Positions 43,462 to 52,296 of a stretch of 64,000 nucleotides of DNA are shown here, in pieces; position 1 is the first letter of the stretch; each line of letters opens with the position of its first letter. The stretch is from contig NZ_JOPJ01000017.1 of NCBI RefSeq assembly GCF_002153655.1, forward strand, positions 1 through 64,000, in the 5' to 3' direction. Under the pieces are notes generated by a model that searched no databases, was not told the origin of the DNA, and saw only the letters and a program-made list of their open reading frames with translations. Source of the stretch: Acetobacter okinawensis (lineage in GTDB: Bacteria; Pseudomonadota; Alphaproteobacteria; Acetobacterales; Acetobacteraceae). Made by a program: the position numbers and the translations under genes.

Positions 43462-43843
43462 GGTCTGCCTTCTTCTGCTGCGTTTTTTCCTGCTGTGCGG
43501 TTTCCTGCATGGCCAGCATCTGACGGTATACGCTGTCTGCCAGACCAATGCCGCCGTTATTGGCAATCTGCTTGCCCAACTCCAGCACCTGCATGGAGCG
43601 GAACTGGGCCTCCGCAGCACCACCGCCGAACAGACCGTTGGACGTATCCACCGTATCAAACATCGGCTGGAGCATTTCGCCTATGGTCACGCCCTCGAAC
43701 TCGATGGCGGACTGGCGGATTTTCTCCAGCGTTTTCGCACTCAGCCCCGACTGGGCGGAGCCGGTGCTCTGGGTGGTGTTCTGGGCTGCCGCATTCTGGG
43801 CGGCGGCCATCTGGGCCGCGCTCACACTGCTTATTGTGCTCAT
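43451..43843 (-). CDS. flgJ: FlgJ-type rod-binding protein without muramidase domain
   Basis: Rod-capping/scaffold protein of 130 residues. The rod-binding domain is recognisable: AIEFEGVTIGEMLQPMFDTVDTSNGLFGGGAAEAQFRSMQVLELGKQIANNGGIGLADSVYRQML. The C-terminal muramidase domain of enterobacterial FlgJ is absent, as is usual in alphaproteobacteria, where a separate enzyme opens the peptidoglycan; the transglycosylase at 45578 is the local candidate. Lies directly after flgI (6-base gap). Confidence 0.9.
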   Translation of the reverse strand: MSTISSVSAAQMAAAQNAAAQNTTQSTGSAQSGLSAKTLEKIRQSAIEFEGVTIGEMLQPMFDTVDTSNGLFGGGAAEAQFRSMQVLELGKQIANNGGIGLADSVYRQMLAMQETAQQEKTQQKKADHDQ

Positions 43844-43849
43844 GCCTGA

Positions 43850-44968
43850 CTACCTGACTTCCAGATCGGCCTGAAGAGCGCCGTCCGCCTTGATGGCCTG
43901 CAAAATACCGATCATGTCACGCGGGCCCATGCCCAGCGCGTTCATGCCTGCAACAAGGCTGGCCAGTGTTGGCCCCTCACGCAGGATGCCAAGCCTGTGC
44001 GAGCTGTCCGTGCTCACATTGGCCTGTGTCCGTGGCACCACGGCAGTCACCCCGTTGGAAAACGGTGCGGGCTGGACCACCTGTGGGGTTTCCGTCACCT
44101 GAATGGTCAGGTTGCCCTGCGCAATGGCCACGGTGCTGATCCGCACGCTGTCCCCCATCACAATGGTGCCGCTGGCCTCGTCCACCACAACCTTGGCCAT
44201 GGTGTCGGGCTCTATCTGCAAATCCCCGATACGGTAGAGGGTGAGCGATGCGTTGCGCCCGGTCAGGTCCACGGCAATGGTGCGCGGGTCATCCACCTGC
44301 GCCATGCGCGCGCCTATGCTGCGGTTGATAATCTCGGCCACACGGGTTGCGGTGGTAAAATTGGGGTTGTGGAGCGAGAGGTGGATCACTCCTGTCTCAC
44401 CCAGTTTGACCGGCACCTCACGTTCAACCACCCCGCCATTGGCAATATGCCCGCTGGTGGGGATGTTCCGCGTGACCGTGGCGGCCTGCCCGCCCGCAGT
44501 AAAGGCGTTGGTTACAAGCGAGCCCTGCGCCACGGCATAGACCTCGCCATCCGCGGCCTGCAGGGGGGTGACCAGCAGGGTGCCGCCGGTCAGGTCCTGC
44601 GCGTCACCCACGGCGGAGACGGTCACGTCAATCCGCCCGCCCCCGTGCGAGAACGGGGGAAGGGTTGCGGTAACCATTACGGCGGCCACGTCATGCGTCT
44701 GCAACTGAATTTCGCGGTCACGGATGTTCACGCCCAGACGGTTGAGCATGCTGATCAACGTCTCACGCGTGAAGATGATGTTGGTCAGACGGTCGCCCGT
44801 GCCATGCAGGCCCACCACAAGCCCGTAGCCGACCAGCTGGTTGTCCCGCACGCCTTCGTAATCGACAATATCCTTCACCCGCACGGAAATGGCGTGGGCG
44901 GGAGCGAGCGGCACAAACAGGGAGAGCACAAAAACGGCGGCCATAAAGGCTCTGGCCCACCGTGGCAT
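43850..44968 (-). CDS. flgI: flagellar P-ring protein FlgI
   Basis: Periplasmic ring protein, 372 residues from this start. Signal peptide PRWARAFMAAVFVLSLFVPLAPAHA, then the FlgI hallmarks ISVRVKDIVDYEGVRDNQLVGYGLVVGLHGTGD and LNRLGVNIRDREIQLQTHDVAAVMVTATLPPF. The ATG at 44968 is preferred because it places the signal peptide and a GGGG six bases upstream correctly and gives family length; alternative in-frame starts exist at 45064 and upstream to 45286. flgH (L-ring) is not in the window. First gene of flgI-flgJ-flgN. Confidence 0.95.
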   Translation of the reverse strand: MPRWARAFMAAVFVLSLFVPLAPAHAISVRVKDIVDYEGVRDNQLVGYGLVVGLHGTGDRLTNIIFTRETLISMLNRLGVNIRDREIQLQTHDVAAVMVTATLPPFSHGGGRIDVTVSAVGDAQDLTGGTLLVTPLQAADGEVYAVAQGSLVTNAFTAGGQAATVTRNIPTSGHIANGGVVEREVPVKLGETGVIHLSLHNPNFTTATRVAEIINRSIGARMAQVDDPRTIAVDLTGRNASLTLYRIGDLQIEPDTMAKVVVDEASGTIVMGDSVRISTVAIAQGNLTIQVTETPQVVQPAPFSNGVTAVVPRTQANVSTDSSHRLGILREGPTLASLVAGMNALGMGPRDMIGILQAIKADGALQADLEVR

Positions 44969-45577
44969 ACCCTGCCCCATACGGGCCGGAGAGACCGCCA
45001 CACTGCCGCCATGCTGGCAGGCCGCACCGCCATGCCCGTTGCTCGCCTTGAGGCGGTTGCTCATATACCTGCGTACCCCTGATTGATCGGCCCTGCACGG
45101 GGTGCAAGGGCCATCACATAGCCTTTGTGCCATAAGAATAGGCGCGCTGGCCATCACATTCAATGCCCATGTAGCCTGCCCCGGCCCATGCCCAAAAGCC
45201 TTTTTTTGCCCCCGCATGCACCACCTGCCCGCACACGGGCCGCGCACGGGGCTGGCCAGCAGCAGACAGCCCCCACCAAAGATCATGCAAAATCATACCA
45301 TTAAACCCGAAGCCCACAGACCCGCAGCAAAAAAGCCGGTCCCATACCCCCAGCGCGCCGCACTCTGGCCAGCCTTTGCAGCCCGGACTACCCCCACATG
45401 AATCCTTGCACGATCCGCACAGGGGGAATACAGCCGTGTAAGGCCAAGCCGGGCAGGCCCGCACCCCTGCGCGCCCACCCCTGCCGCTTTTTGCATTGGC
45501 TGGCATAGAGCCAGCAACAGCCAAGGAGAGAAGGGACCCGCCGCTCGGACACGACCCGGCCCCTGCCAGAACCCCGC
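44969..45577. other. long divergent gap between flgI and the transglycosylase gene
   Basis: About 600 bases between the flgI signal peptide and the transglycosylase start. It must hold both divergent promoters. Reading frames here are Arg/Pro-rich and unlike real genes; no operator, tRNA or repeat was recognised. Confidence 0.45.
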
Positions 45578-46471
45578 ATGACCGCACCGCCCCCCCGCAC
45601 CCCACCCACCCGCTGGCTGCTGAGCGCCGCACTGCTTGCAGGCTGTGTGCACACCACCGTGGGAACATCGCGGGCCAATGCACACTCGGCCGAGGCAGGG
45701 CTGTGCACGGAGGCCATGGCGCAGGCCGAGCGCAGCCTGCATATTCCTGACGGGTTTCTCTCCGCCATGGGGCGGGTGGAAAGTGGCCGGACCGAATCCG
45801 ATGGTACGGTCTCCGCCTGGCCGTGGACGATTAACGCAGGCGGCATTGGCTACCACTACAACAGCCGGGCCGAGGCCGTGGCCGCTGTGCAGAGCTTCCG
45901 CCAGCAGGGCATCATGTCCATTGACGTAGGGTGCATGCAGGTCAACCTGCAACAACACCCCGAGGCCTTCCCCTCCGTCGATCAGGCGTTCGACCCGGTG
46001 CGCAACGCCATGTATGCGGGCAGCTTTCTGGTCCAGATGTATGAAAAAATGGGGAGCTGGCCCCGCGCCGCAGCGGCCTACCACTCCCAGACCCCCGGCA
46101 TAGGCACCCCCTACCAGTGGAAGGTGCTGGAGGCATGGGCCGTACCGCAGGACGGGCGTGATGGGGTACAACCCCCGCAAAAATCCCCCCTTATGGCGCA
46201 GGTGTTCCCGCACCCGGTTACCCCTTCGGTCCGCCACCCACCCATGATGGTGGCCGAGGCCAATATGGGTACAGGCCCGGATGGCATGCCCCAGGTCTCG
46301 CACCCCAAGGTGTTCCACCCTTTTCAGGGTATGCGGAACTTTGTAGAGGCCGGGCCTGTGGGGAATAGCCGGGGAAGTGGCATGCACGGCCGCTCGCTGG
46401 CCTCCTACCGCGCTACCCCTGTCGCGCGGGCCAGCACCCAGCGCGTTGCCTCTTCCCAAGGGAACGAATAA
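45578..46471 (+). CDS. lytic transglycosylase lipoprotein (SLT-type, possible FlgJ-muramidase replacement)
   Basis: Peptidoglycan-cleaving enzyme, 297 residues. Signal peptide with lipobox LAGC (Cys22). The SLT-like catalytic region has FLSAMGRVESGR, with a Glu (in VESG) in the usual active-site place, then the DVGCMQVNLQQHPEAF and RNAMYAGSFLVQMYEKMGSWPRAAAAYHS blocks that are standard for this family. The C-terminal ~100 residues are Pro/Gly/Met-rich. Divergent from flgI, so a role in opening the wall for the rod is plausible since FlgJ lacks this domain. Convergent with the TPR-glycosyltransferase gene. Confidence 0.8.
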   Translation: MTAPPPRTPPTRWLLSAALLAGCVHTTVGTSRANAHSAEAGLCTEAMAQAERSLHIPDGFLSAMGRVESGRTESDGTVSAWPWTINAGGIGYHYNSRAEAVAAVQSFRQQGIMSIDVGCMQVNLQQHPEAFPSVDQAFDPVRNAMYAGSFLVQMYEKMGSWPRAAAAYHSQTPGIGTPYQWKVLEAWAVPQDGRDGVQPPQKSPLMAQVFPHPVTPSVRHPPMMVAEANMGTGPDGMPQVSHPKVFHPFQGMRNFVEAGPVGNSRGSGMHGRSLASYRATPVARASTQRVASSQGNE

Positions 46472-46513
46472 GCCCACCCGCGACAAACCGGCCTTCTGGC
46501 TGGTCGCAGCCCT

Positions 46514-46532
46514 CGGGCGGCATAACCGCCCG
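46514..46532. terminator. 7-bp inverted repeat between convergent genes
   Basis: CGGGCGG (46514-46520), CATAA loop, CCGCCCG (46526-46532) between the transglycosylase and the TPR-glycosyltransferase stops. No T tract, so termination is inferred from position. Confidence 0.4.
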
Positions 46533-46540
46533 GTGCTTGG

Positions 46541-48139
46541 CTAGTCCAGCGCGCCCCTGCCCGGCTGCCATGTGGCGACCCACGCCTGCAGGGCCGCACC
46601 CACCTGCTCCAGCACTGGCCCGAGTGTGCGCTCCTGCGCGCGGAAAATACGCATGGTGGGGTACCATGGCGAGGTCTCGCCCGTATCCCCCCAACGCCAG
46701 CATCCATCCCACCGGCTGATCAGCCACACGGGTTTGCCCAGTGCGCCAGCCAGATGCACCACCGATGTATCGACCGAGATAATCAGGTCCAGCCCTTCAA
46801 TCAGGGCAGCGGTGTCGGCCATGTCCGCCACATGGTCCATAAGGTCGCACACCGGCTGGCCACGCCATGCCGCAAGGTCCTCCCGGCGCGGACCAAGCTG
46901 GAGGTTGACCAGCGCCGCCGCCACCGGGGTAAGCGCACCCAGCACCTGCTCCGCCGTTGTGGAGCGTCGCTGGTCGGTCAGCACATCCGCAGATTTGGTG
47001 CGCCGCCCACCAGACCAGACCAGACCAATACGCGGCCGCTGTGCGGGCAGTAATGCCGTCAGACGGGCAACATCAGCCGGGGGAGCCTGTAGGTAGGGAA
47101 CCTGCGCGGGAATATCGGCCCGCGTTTGCAGCCCCATGACAAAGGGCAGGTCGGGAATGGGCAGAATGGCATCGTACCCGTCCTGCCGGGTAAAGTCCTT
47201 TTCCGCCACAACGTGCACCTGCGGAAAAGCCAGCCGGAGCAGGCGGAGCAGCGTGTCGGGCGAGACAAGCGTGACCTGCGCCCCCTGTGCAAGCACCATA
47301 GGCAGGTAGCGGATGAACTGGAGCGTGTCCCCCAGCCCCTGCTCCTGATAGAAAATAACCTTTTTGCCCTGCAAAGGCTCCCCTTTGCGCAGATGCGGCA
47401 GGGACAGATACCAACTGACCGAATCCGGGGCCAGCCCTTCCCTGTGCAGGTAATAGGGCGCTCCCTCGCCAAAATGTCCGGCCTTGAACAGCGCCACGGC
47501 ATAGCCTGTGCAGGCTGCGCTGTTGTGTGGCTCGCGCTCCAGCGCCCGCCTGTACCACGCCAGCGCCTCCTCCGAGCGGTTCATGCGTTGCAGCACGCAG
47601 CCCATATTGCTCAGCAGGGCGGTGGTCACAGGCTTGCCGCCACGGAACCACGATTCCAGCACCATAAGCCCTTCCTGCGCGTAGCCCGCATCCAGCAGGG
47701 CCACAACAAGGTGCTCACACGCATCCTGATGATGCTCGGGGTGCTGCTGCATGATCTCGGCAAAAATGCGCAACCCTGCCGTCACATCGCCTTTTCTGAC
47801 CAGCGCCGTAGCCAGAAAGACCTTGAGCTGGCTCAGATGTGGAAGCGCCAGCAGCACCTTGCCCAGAATGGCCACGATCAGGTCATAGCGCATGGTGTAG
47901 GTCGCCAGCACATCAGCCGCCGCCAGCAACACGGCCAGATTGTCCTGATGTGCGCCAATGACATCGAGCACCAGCCGCTCACCGGCCACATGCTGCTGCA
48001 CGGCAAAAATCTGGGTTGCCAGAGTTTTCAGCCCTTCGGGGGTCGGGTTCTGCATCAGCGCCTGCCGCGCCGCCCACAACCCTTCCACCGTCATGCCTTG
48101 GGGCAGCCTTATGGGGGCGGCGTCTGCTGGCTGTTCCAT
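46541..48139 (-). CDS. TPR-glycosyltransferase (GT9/GT41-like), paralogue B
   Basis: Putative protein glycosyltransferase of about 532 residues. N-terminal ~250 residues are TPR-like helical repeats (ALVRKGDVTAGLRIFAEIMQ, EALAWYRRALEREPHNSAACTGYAVALFKAGHF). The C-terminal half has the conserved GDTLQFIRYL loop, RIGLVWSGG, a MADTAALIEGLDLIISVDTSVVHLAGALGKPVWLISRWDGCWRW block and SPWYPTMRIFR, a signature of TPR-linked glycosyltransferases. The ATG at 48139 has AAGGA seven bases upstream; the frame is open to a GTG at 48169. Immediately downstream of its paralogue, in the same direction. Confidence 0.8.
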   Translation of the reverse strand: MEQPADAAPIRLPQGMTVEGLWAARQALMQNPTPEGLKTLATQIFAVQQHVAGERLVLDVIGAHQDNLAVLLAAADVLATYTMRYDLIVAILGKVLLALPHLSQLKVFLATALVRKGDVTAGLRIFAEIMQQHPEHHQDACEHLVVALLDAGYAQEGLMVLESWFRGGKPVTTALLSNMGCVLQRMNRSEEALAWYRRALEREPHNSAACTGYAVALFKAGHFGEGAPYYLHREGLAPDSVSWYLSLPHLRKGEPLQGKKVIFYQEQGLGDTLQFIRYLPMVLAQGAQVTLVSPDTLLRLLRLAFPQVHVVAEKDFTRQDGYDAILPIPDLPFVMGLQTRADIPAQVPYLQAPPADVARLTALLPAQRPRIGLVWSGGRRTKSADVLTDQRRSTTAEQVLGALTPVAAALVNLQLGPRREDLAAWRGQPVCDLMDHVADMADTAALIEGLDLIISVDTSVVHLAGALGKPVWLISRWDGCWRWGDTGETSPWYPTMRIFRAQERTLGPVLEQVGAALQAWVATWQPGRGALD

Positions 48140-48179
48140 CCTGTGGTCCTTCGTCATCATTGGCGGCACACCCTGCGGC

Positions 48180-49799
48180 TCAAAGGGTGCGCTCTAGTGG
48201 CCCGTCCTGCGCCGGGGCTGCCCGGTCCGCCCCCGTATGGGCAGCGCTCCATGCCGCCACCCATGCGCGCAGGGCCTCGCCCATCTGGCCAAGCACGGGA
48301 TCAAAGGAGCGCTCCTGTGGGCGGAAAATACGCATGCTCGGGTACCAGGCCGTGGTTTCCCCCTTATCAAGCCAGCGCCAGCAGGCGTCCCACCGGCTGA
48401 GCAGCCACACAGGCTTGCCCAATGCCCCCGCCAGATGCAGGACCGAGGTATCGACCGAGATTATCAGGTCCAGATTTTCAATCACGGCGGCGGTGTCGGC
48501 CATATCCTTTACGTGGTCCATCGGGTCGCATATCGGCTGGCCGGTCCAGCTCTGCATATCCTCACGCGGGCTCCCGAACTGAAGGCTGACCAGTGTTGCC
48601 TCCACCGGGGTCAGCGCCCTGCCCATAACCGCCAGCGTGCTGGAGCGGAGCTGGTTGGCCATGACATCCTGCGCGGACATCCGCCTGTCCCCCGACCAGA
48701 CAAGGCCAATGCGTGGCCGCGCCACGGGCAGCAGCGCAGCAAACCGCTCCACGTCCTGCGCATCCGCCCGCAGGTAGGGCACCGTGCCGGGAATATCGGC
48801 CACAGTCTGCATGTTGGTCACATACGGCAGGTTGGGAATGGCCAGTGCATAATCAAACATCTCGCCCAGCCCAAAGCAGATGGCGTCCCGCACCACCAGC
48901 TCGGGGTAGGACTGGGCGATCAGGCGCACAAGGGCAGCCCCCACGGCAATGGTAACCTGCGCACCGCGCTCCACCAGAACCGAGGCAAAACGGATGAACT
49001 GGAGCGTATCCCCCAGCCCCTGCTCCTGAAACAGCACAACGCTTTTGCCCGACACCTCATCACCGGGCTGGAGCTGCGGGAACTGGGCGAACCATTTTGT
49101 CACTGCGGTCAGCTTGTTGGCTCTTTGCGCAAAGAGCGCCCAGCCCGGGCCGTAGTGCCCGGCCTTGAGCGTGGCAATGGCGGAACCCAGCAAAATCCCC
49201 TCGTCATGGGGGGCCATGCGCCGGGCCTGCTCGTACCACGGCAGGGCCTCCTCCGCCCGGTTGAGGCACCCGAGCGCACACCCAATGGCGTTATACAGCG
49301 CAGGCTGCGCAGGCTCCTGACGGACGGCGAACAAAAGGATGTTCAGCGCCTCCATAGGGTAGCCCATACGCAAAAAGGTCTGGGAAATCTGCAACGTGGC
49401 GACAACGCGCTGGCTTGGGTAGAGTTTGATGATATCCGCAAACAGGGCAGAGCCCCCGGCCAGATCACCATTCACAATCAGCGCCTGCGCCAGCATGATT
49501 TTGATGGCGGGGTTGTCTGGCTCCAGCAGGGTGGCCTTGCGCAGCAGGGGCACGGCTATGTCGTAGCGGAACACATGGTTGGTCAGCACAAACGCTGCGA
49601 TCAGCAGATAGGCCACATTGTCGGGTTCACGCCGCACCATTTCCAGCGACAGGCGGATTGCCTCCACCGCCAGTTCCGAGCGGCACAGCTCCTCGCACAA
49701 CTGGCCGACACTGAGCGGGGTGGGGTTTTGCAGAACGGCTTCCTTCCGGGCCACCAGCTTTTGCATATTGGCTTTTTCAGGTTCCCAAGTCGCTTTCAT
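48180..49799 (-). CDS. TPR-glycosyltransferase (GT9/GT41-like), paralogue A
   Basis: Close paralogue of the gene at 46541, 539 residues, same order of parts: TPR-like N-terminus (LCEELCRSELAVEAIRLSLEMVRREPDNVAYLL, EEALPWYEQARRMAPHDEGILLGSAIATLKAGHYG), QGLGDTLQFIRF, PRIGLVWSGD, DTAAVIENLDLIISVDTSVLHLAGALGKPVWLLSRWDACWRW, and WYPSMRIFRPQE. Both keep the blocks expected for nucleotide-sugar binding, so both may be active. They are separated by about 10-40 bases and probably arose by tandem duplication. Their neighbours are flgI-flgJ-flgN, a transglycosylase and flhA. Confidence 0.8.
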   Translation of the reverse strand: MKATWEPEKANMQKLVARKEAVLQNPTPLSVGQLCEELCRSELAVEAIRLSLEMVRREPDNVAYLLIAAFVLTNHVFRYDIAVPLLRKATLLEPDNPAIKIMLAQALIVNGDLAGGSALFADIIKLYPSQRVVATLQISQTFLRMGYPMEALNILLFAVRQEPAQPALYNAIGCALGCLNRAEEALPWYEQARRMAPHDEGILLGSAIATLKAGHYGPGWALFAQRANKLTAVTKWFAQFPQLQPGDEVSGKSVVLFQEQGLGDTLQFIRFASVLVERGAQVTIAVGAALVRLIAQSYPELVVRDAICFGLGEMFDYALAIPNLPYVTNMQTVADIPGTVPYLRADAQDVERFAALLPVARPRIGLVWSGDRRMSAQDVMANQLRSSTLAVMGRALTPVEATLVSLQFGSPREDMQSWTGQPICDPMDHVKDMADTAAVIENLDLIISVDTSVLHLAGALGKPVWLLSRWDACWRWLDKGETTAWYPSMRIFRPQERSFDPVLGQMGEALRAWVAAWSAAHTGADRAAPAQDGPLERTL

Positions 49800-49856
49800 G
49801 TCGGCTGATCTGCATCCCTGTGGTTGTTACAATCGACCTTACCATACCGGCCCGAC

Positions 49857-49864
49857 TTAACCAT
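49857..49864 (+). promoter_or_regulatory. TTAACCAT, candidate CtrA-type half site upstream of flhA
   Basis: TTAACCAT in the divergent gap between the TPR-glycosyltransferase and flhA genes, 168 bases before flhA. A near copy, CTTACCAT, lies at about 49839, giving a CGAC-TTACCATACC-like direct repeat. Short-motif evidence only. Confidence 0.3.
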
Positions 49865-50032
49865 ACCCAACCACGCAGGCCACGGGGCGGCAGGCAGCCA
49901 GACCAAAACCATTTTCTGGCCTTGGATTGCACTTGATGATAACTGTACTTGCACAGCACGGACATGGGCCTTAATGGCGCACTCTGTCAGGGTTTGGAGC
50001 AAGATGGACTGTTGCGGAATCCGCCATAGACC

Positions 50033-52261
50033 GTGCCGTTAAAAACACAAAAGGATACGTGGTTCTTGGATACTGCCGATGGCAACTCGGTCAAAAAAGC
50101 CGCTGCTGGCACACTGGCGGACAGGACTGCGGCCGCACGCGTAAGACTGGCATCTGGCTCGCGCATGCTGACCCACGCAGCCGGGACCCTGCGCAATGGC
50201 GGGTGGAAGGCCCTGCCGTGGCGCACCATGTTCCCCGGCACGGACATTGGTCTGGCGGTCGGCGTTGTGCTTTTGCTGTCCATCCTTATCCTGCCGTTGC
50301 CCACCTTTATTCTGGACATGGGGCTGTCCATCTCCATCACCTCCTCGGTGCTGGTGCTTATGGTGGCACTGTTCCTTGAGCGCCCGCTGGACTTTACCTC
50401 CTTCCCCACACTGCTGCTGCTGACAACGCTTTTGCGCCTGGCGCTTGAAATTGCGACCACGCGCCTGATCCTCAGCCACGGGAGCGAGGGCCCCTATGCC
50501 GCAGGCCACGTGGTGGCCGCCTTTGGTGGGTTCCTTATGGGTGGGGATGTGGTGATCGGGGGGATCATCTTCTGCATCCTGCTGGTGGTGAACTTTATGG
50601 TCATCACCAAGGGGTCGGGGCGTATTGCCGAGGTGGCGGCCCGCTTCTTTCTGGACTCCATTCCGGGCAAGCAGATGGCCATTGACGCGGACCTGGCCTC
50701 CGGCGCGATCAACGAGCGCACGGCCCGCACCAAGCGCAAGGAACTGGAGGAGGAAAGCGCCTTCTACGGCTCCATGGACGGTGCGGCCAAGTTTGTGCGT
50801 GGGGATGCCATTGCCAGCATCATCATCACCGCCATCAACATTGTGGGGGGGCTGACCATTGGCGTGCTCCGCCACGGCATGCCACTAAGCGAGGCGGCAA
50901 GCACCTTTACCATGCTCACCGTGGGTGACGGCCTTGTCTCGCAAATCCCTGCGCTGCTGGTCTCCACCGCTGCGGGTATTGTGGTCACCAAGGGCGGGAC
51001 GGATGGCACGGCGGACGTTATTCTGGCCCGCCAACTCAGCGGCAACGCCAAACCCCTTGGTGTGGCTGCCGCCCTGTCCGCCCTGTTTGCCCTGATGCCC
51101 GGCCTGCCCGCCTTCCCCTTTCTGGCCATTGCGGTGGCCGCTGGCACGGGTGCATGGCTGCGCAGCCGCGCCCCCGCAGCCGACAGCGACGGGGACGTGA
51201 CCGAAATTACGCCACAGCCCGCGGCCTCCCCCATTTCCGACATTCTCAAGCTGGACCTGCTCCGCCTTGAGCTGGGCTTTGGCCTGCTGCCCCTGACGGG
51301 TGGAGACACCCCCCAGCTTGCCGAGCAGATCAAGGCGCTGCGCCGCTCCGTGGCAACGGAAATGGGCTTTGTCACCCCGCCTGTGCGCATTCAGGACAAC
51401 ATCCATCTGGCCTCGGAAAAATACGTCATCAAGCTCAAGGAAATTGAAATCGCATCCGGCGAGGTCAAACCCCACAAGCTGCTGGCCATGACCCCCTCTG
51501 GAGGCGTGCCGCCCATACCGGGCGAAAAAACCACAGAACCCGCCTTTGGCCTGCCTGCGGTATGGATAGACCCATCCCAGAAAACCAAAGCCATGGCCAT
51601 GAACTGCACCGTGGTGGACCCCGCCAGCGTCATTGTCACCCACCTGAGCGAGAGCGTGCGCCAGAACCTGCCTGACCTGCTGACCTACGTGGCCACGCAG
51701 GCCCTGCTGGACGACATGCCGCGTGAACAGCAGAAGCTGGTCAACGACCTTATTCCCTCGCAGGTGCCGCTCAGCACCGTGCAGCGCGTGTTGCAGGCCC
51801 TGCTGGCCGAGCGCGTGTCCATCCGTGACCTGCCCACCATTCTGGAAAGCATTCAGGAGGCCTGCGGCATGGGCCTGCGCGGCATTGGCCCGCTGACCAA
51901 CCATGTGCGCATGCGGCTGTCGCGCCAGATCTGCAACACACTGGTGGGGCCGGGGGGGTATATTCCCATCGTCACCCTTTCCCCCAAATGGGAATCGGAC
52001 TTCATGGCGCATATCACCGGCCCGGCGGAAGACCGCAAGCTTGCCATGCCACCTTCCATGCTCAATGTTTTTGTGGGAAAGCTGCGCGATACGTTTAACG
52101 CCCTTTCCACCAACGGTGAAATTCCGGTTATTGTTGTCGCCTCCCCTGTAAGAGATTCCATGCACGCCATTGTCGAACGGGTCCGTCCTTCCATTTCCGT
52201 TCTGTCACAAGCTGAGATATACCCTCGTGCCCGGATCAAGACGGTTGCGACCATATCGTGA
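50033..52261 (+). CDS. flhA: flagellar export gate protein FlhA
   Basis: Large export-gate membrane protein, 742 residues. The GTG at 50033 starts an N-terminal extension of ~45 basic/Ala residues before the first membrane helix, longer than usual. Eight membrane helices follow; conserved blocks include FLERPLDFTSFPTLLLLTTLLRLALEIATTRLIL, the FHIPEP-like VMAIDADLASGAINE region with GKQMAIDADL, and GGLTIGVLRHGM. The cytoplasmic domain has VPLSTVQRVLQALLAERVSIRDLPTILESI. Plus-strand, followed 35 bases later by the flhF-like gene, as in other bacteria. Confidence 0.96.
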   Translation: MPLKTQKDTWFLDTADGNSVKKAAAGTLADRTAAARVRLASGSRMLTHAAGTLRNGGWKALPWRTMFPGTDIGLAVGVVLLLSILILPLPTFILDMGLSISITSSVLVLMVALFLERPLDFTSFPTLLLLTTLLRLALEIATTRLILSHGSEGPYAAGHVVAAFGGFLMGGDVVIGGIIFCILLVVNFMVITKGSGRIAEVAARFFLDSIPGKQMAIDADLASGAINERTARTKRKELEEESAFYGSMDGAAKFVRGDAIASIIITAINIVGGLTIGVLRHGMPLSEAASTFTMLTVGDGLVSQIPALLVSTAAGIVVTKGGTDGTADVILARQLSGNAKPLGVAAALSALFALMPGLPAFPFLAIAVAAGTGAWLRSRAPAADSDGDVTEITPQPAASPISDILKLDLLRLELGFGLLPLTGGDTPQLAEQIKALRRSVATEMGFVTPPVRIQDNIHLASEKYVIKLKEIEIASGEVKPHKLLAMTPSGGVPPIPGEKTTEPAFGLPAVWIDPSQKTKAMAMNCTVVDPASVIVTHLSESVRQNLPDLLTYVATQALLDDMPREQQKLVNDLIPSQVPLSTVQRVLQALLAERVSIRDLPTILESIQEACGMGLRGIGPLTNHVRMRLSRQICNTLVGPGGYIPIVTLSPKWESDFMAHITGPAEDRKLAMPPSMLNVFVGKLRDTFNALSTNGEIPVIVVASPVRDSMHAIVERVRPSISVLSQAEIYPRARIKTVATIS

Positions 52262-52296
52262 CACTCAGCCAGCAGACCGCACCATGGGAGTAGAAT

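Noticed and set aside
45102-45401. Small gene in the long gap upstream of the transglycosylase
   Set aside because: Pro/Arg/His-rich translation, no ribosome site, no domain.
48237-49808. Long open frame opposite the TPR-glycosyltransferase gene
   Set aside because: Mirror of a confidently identified gene; no recognisable motif and shadow-like composition.
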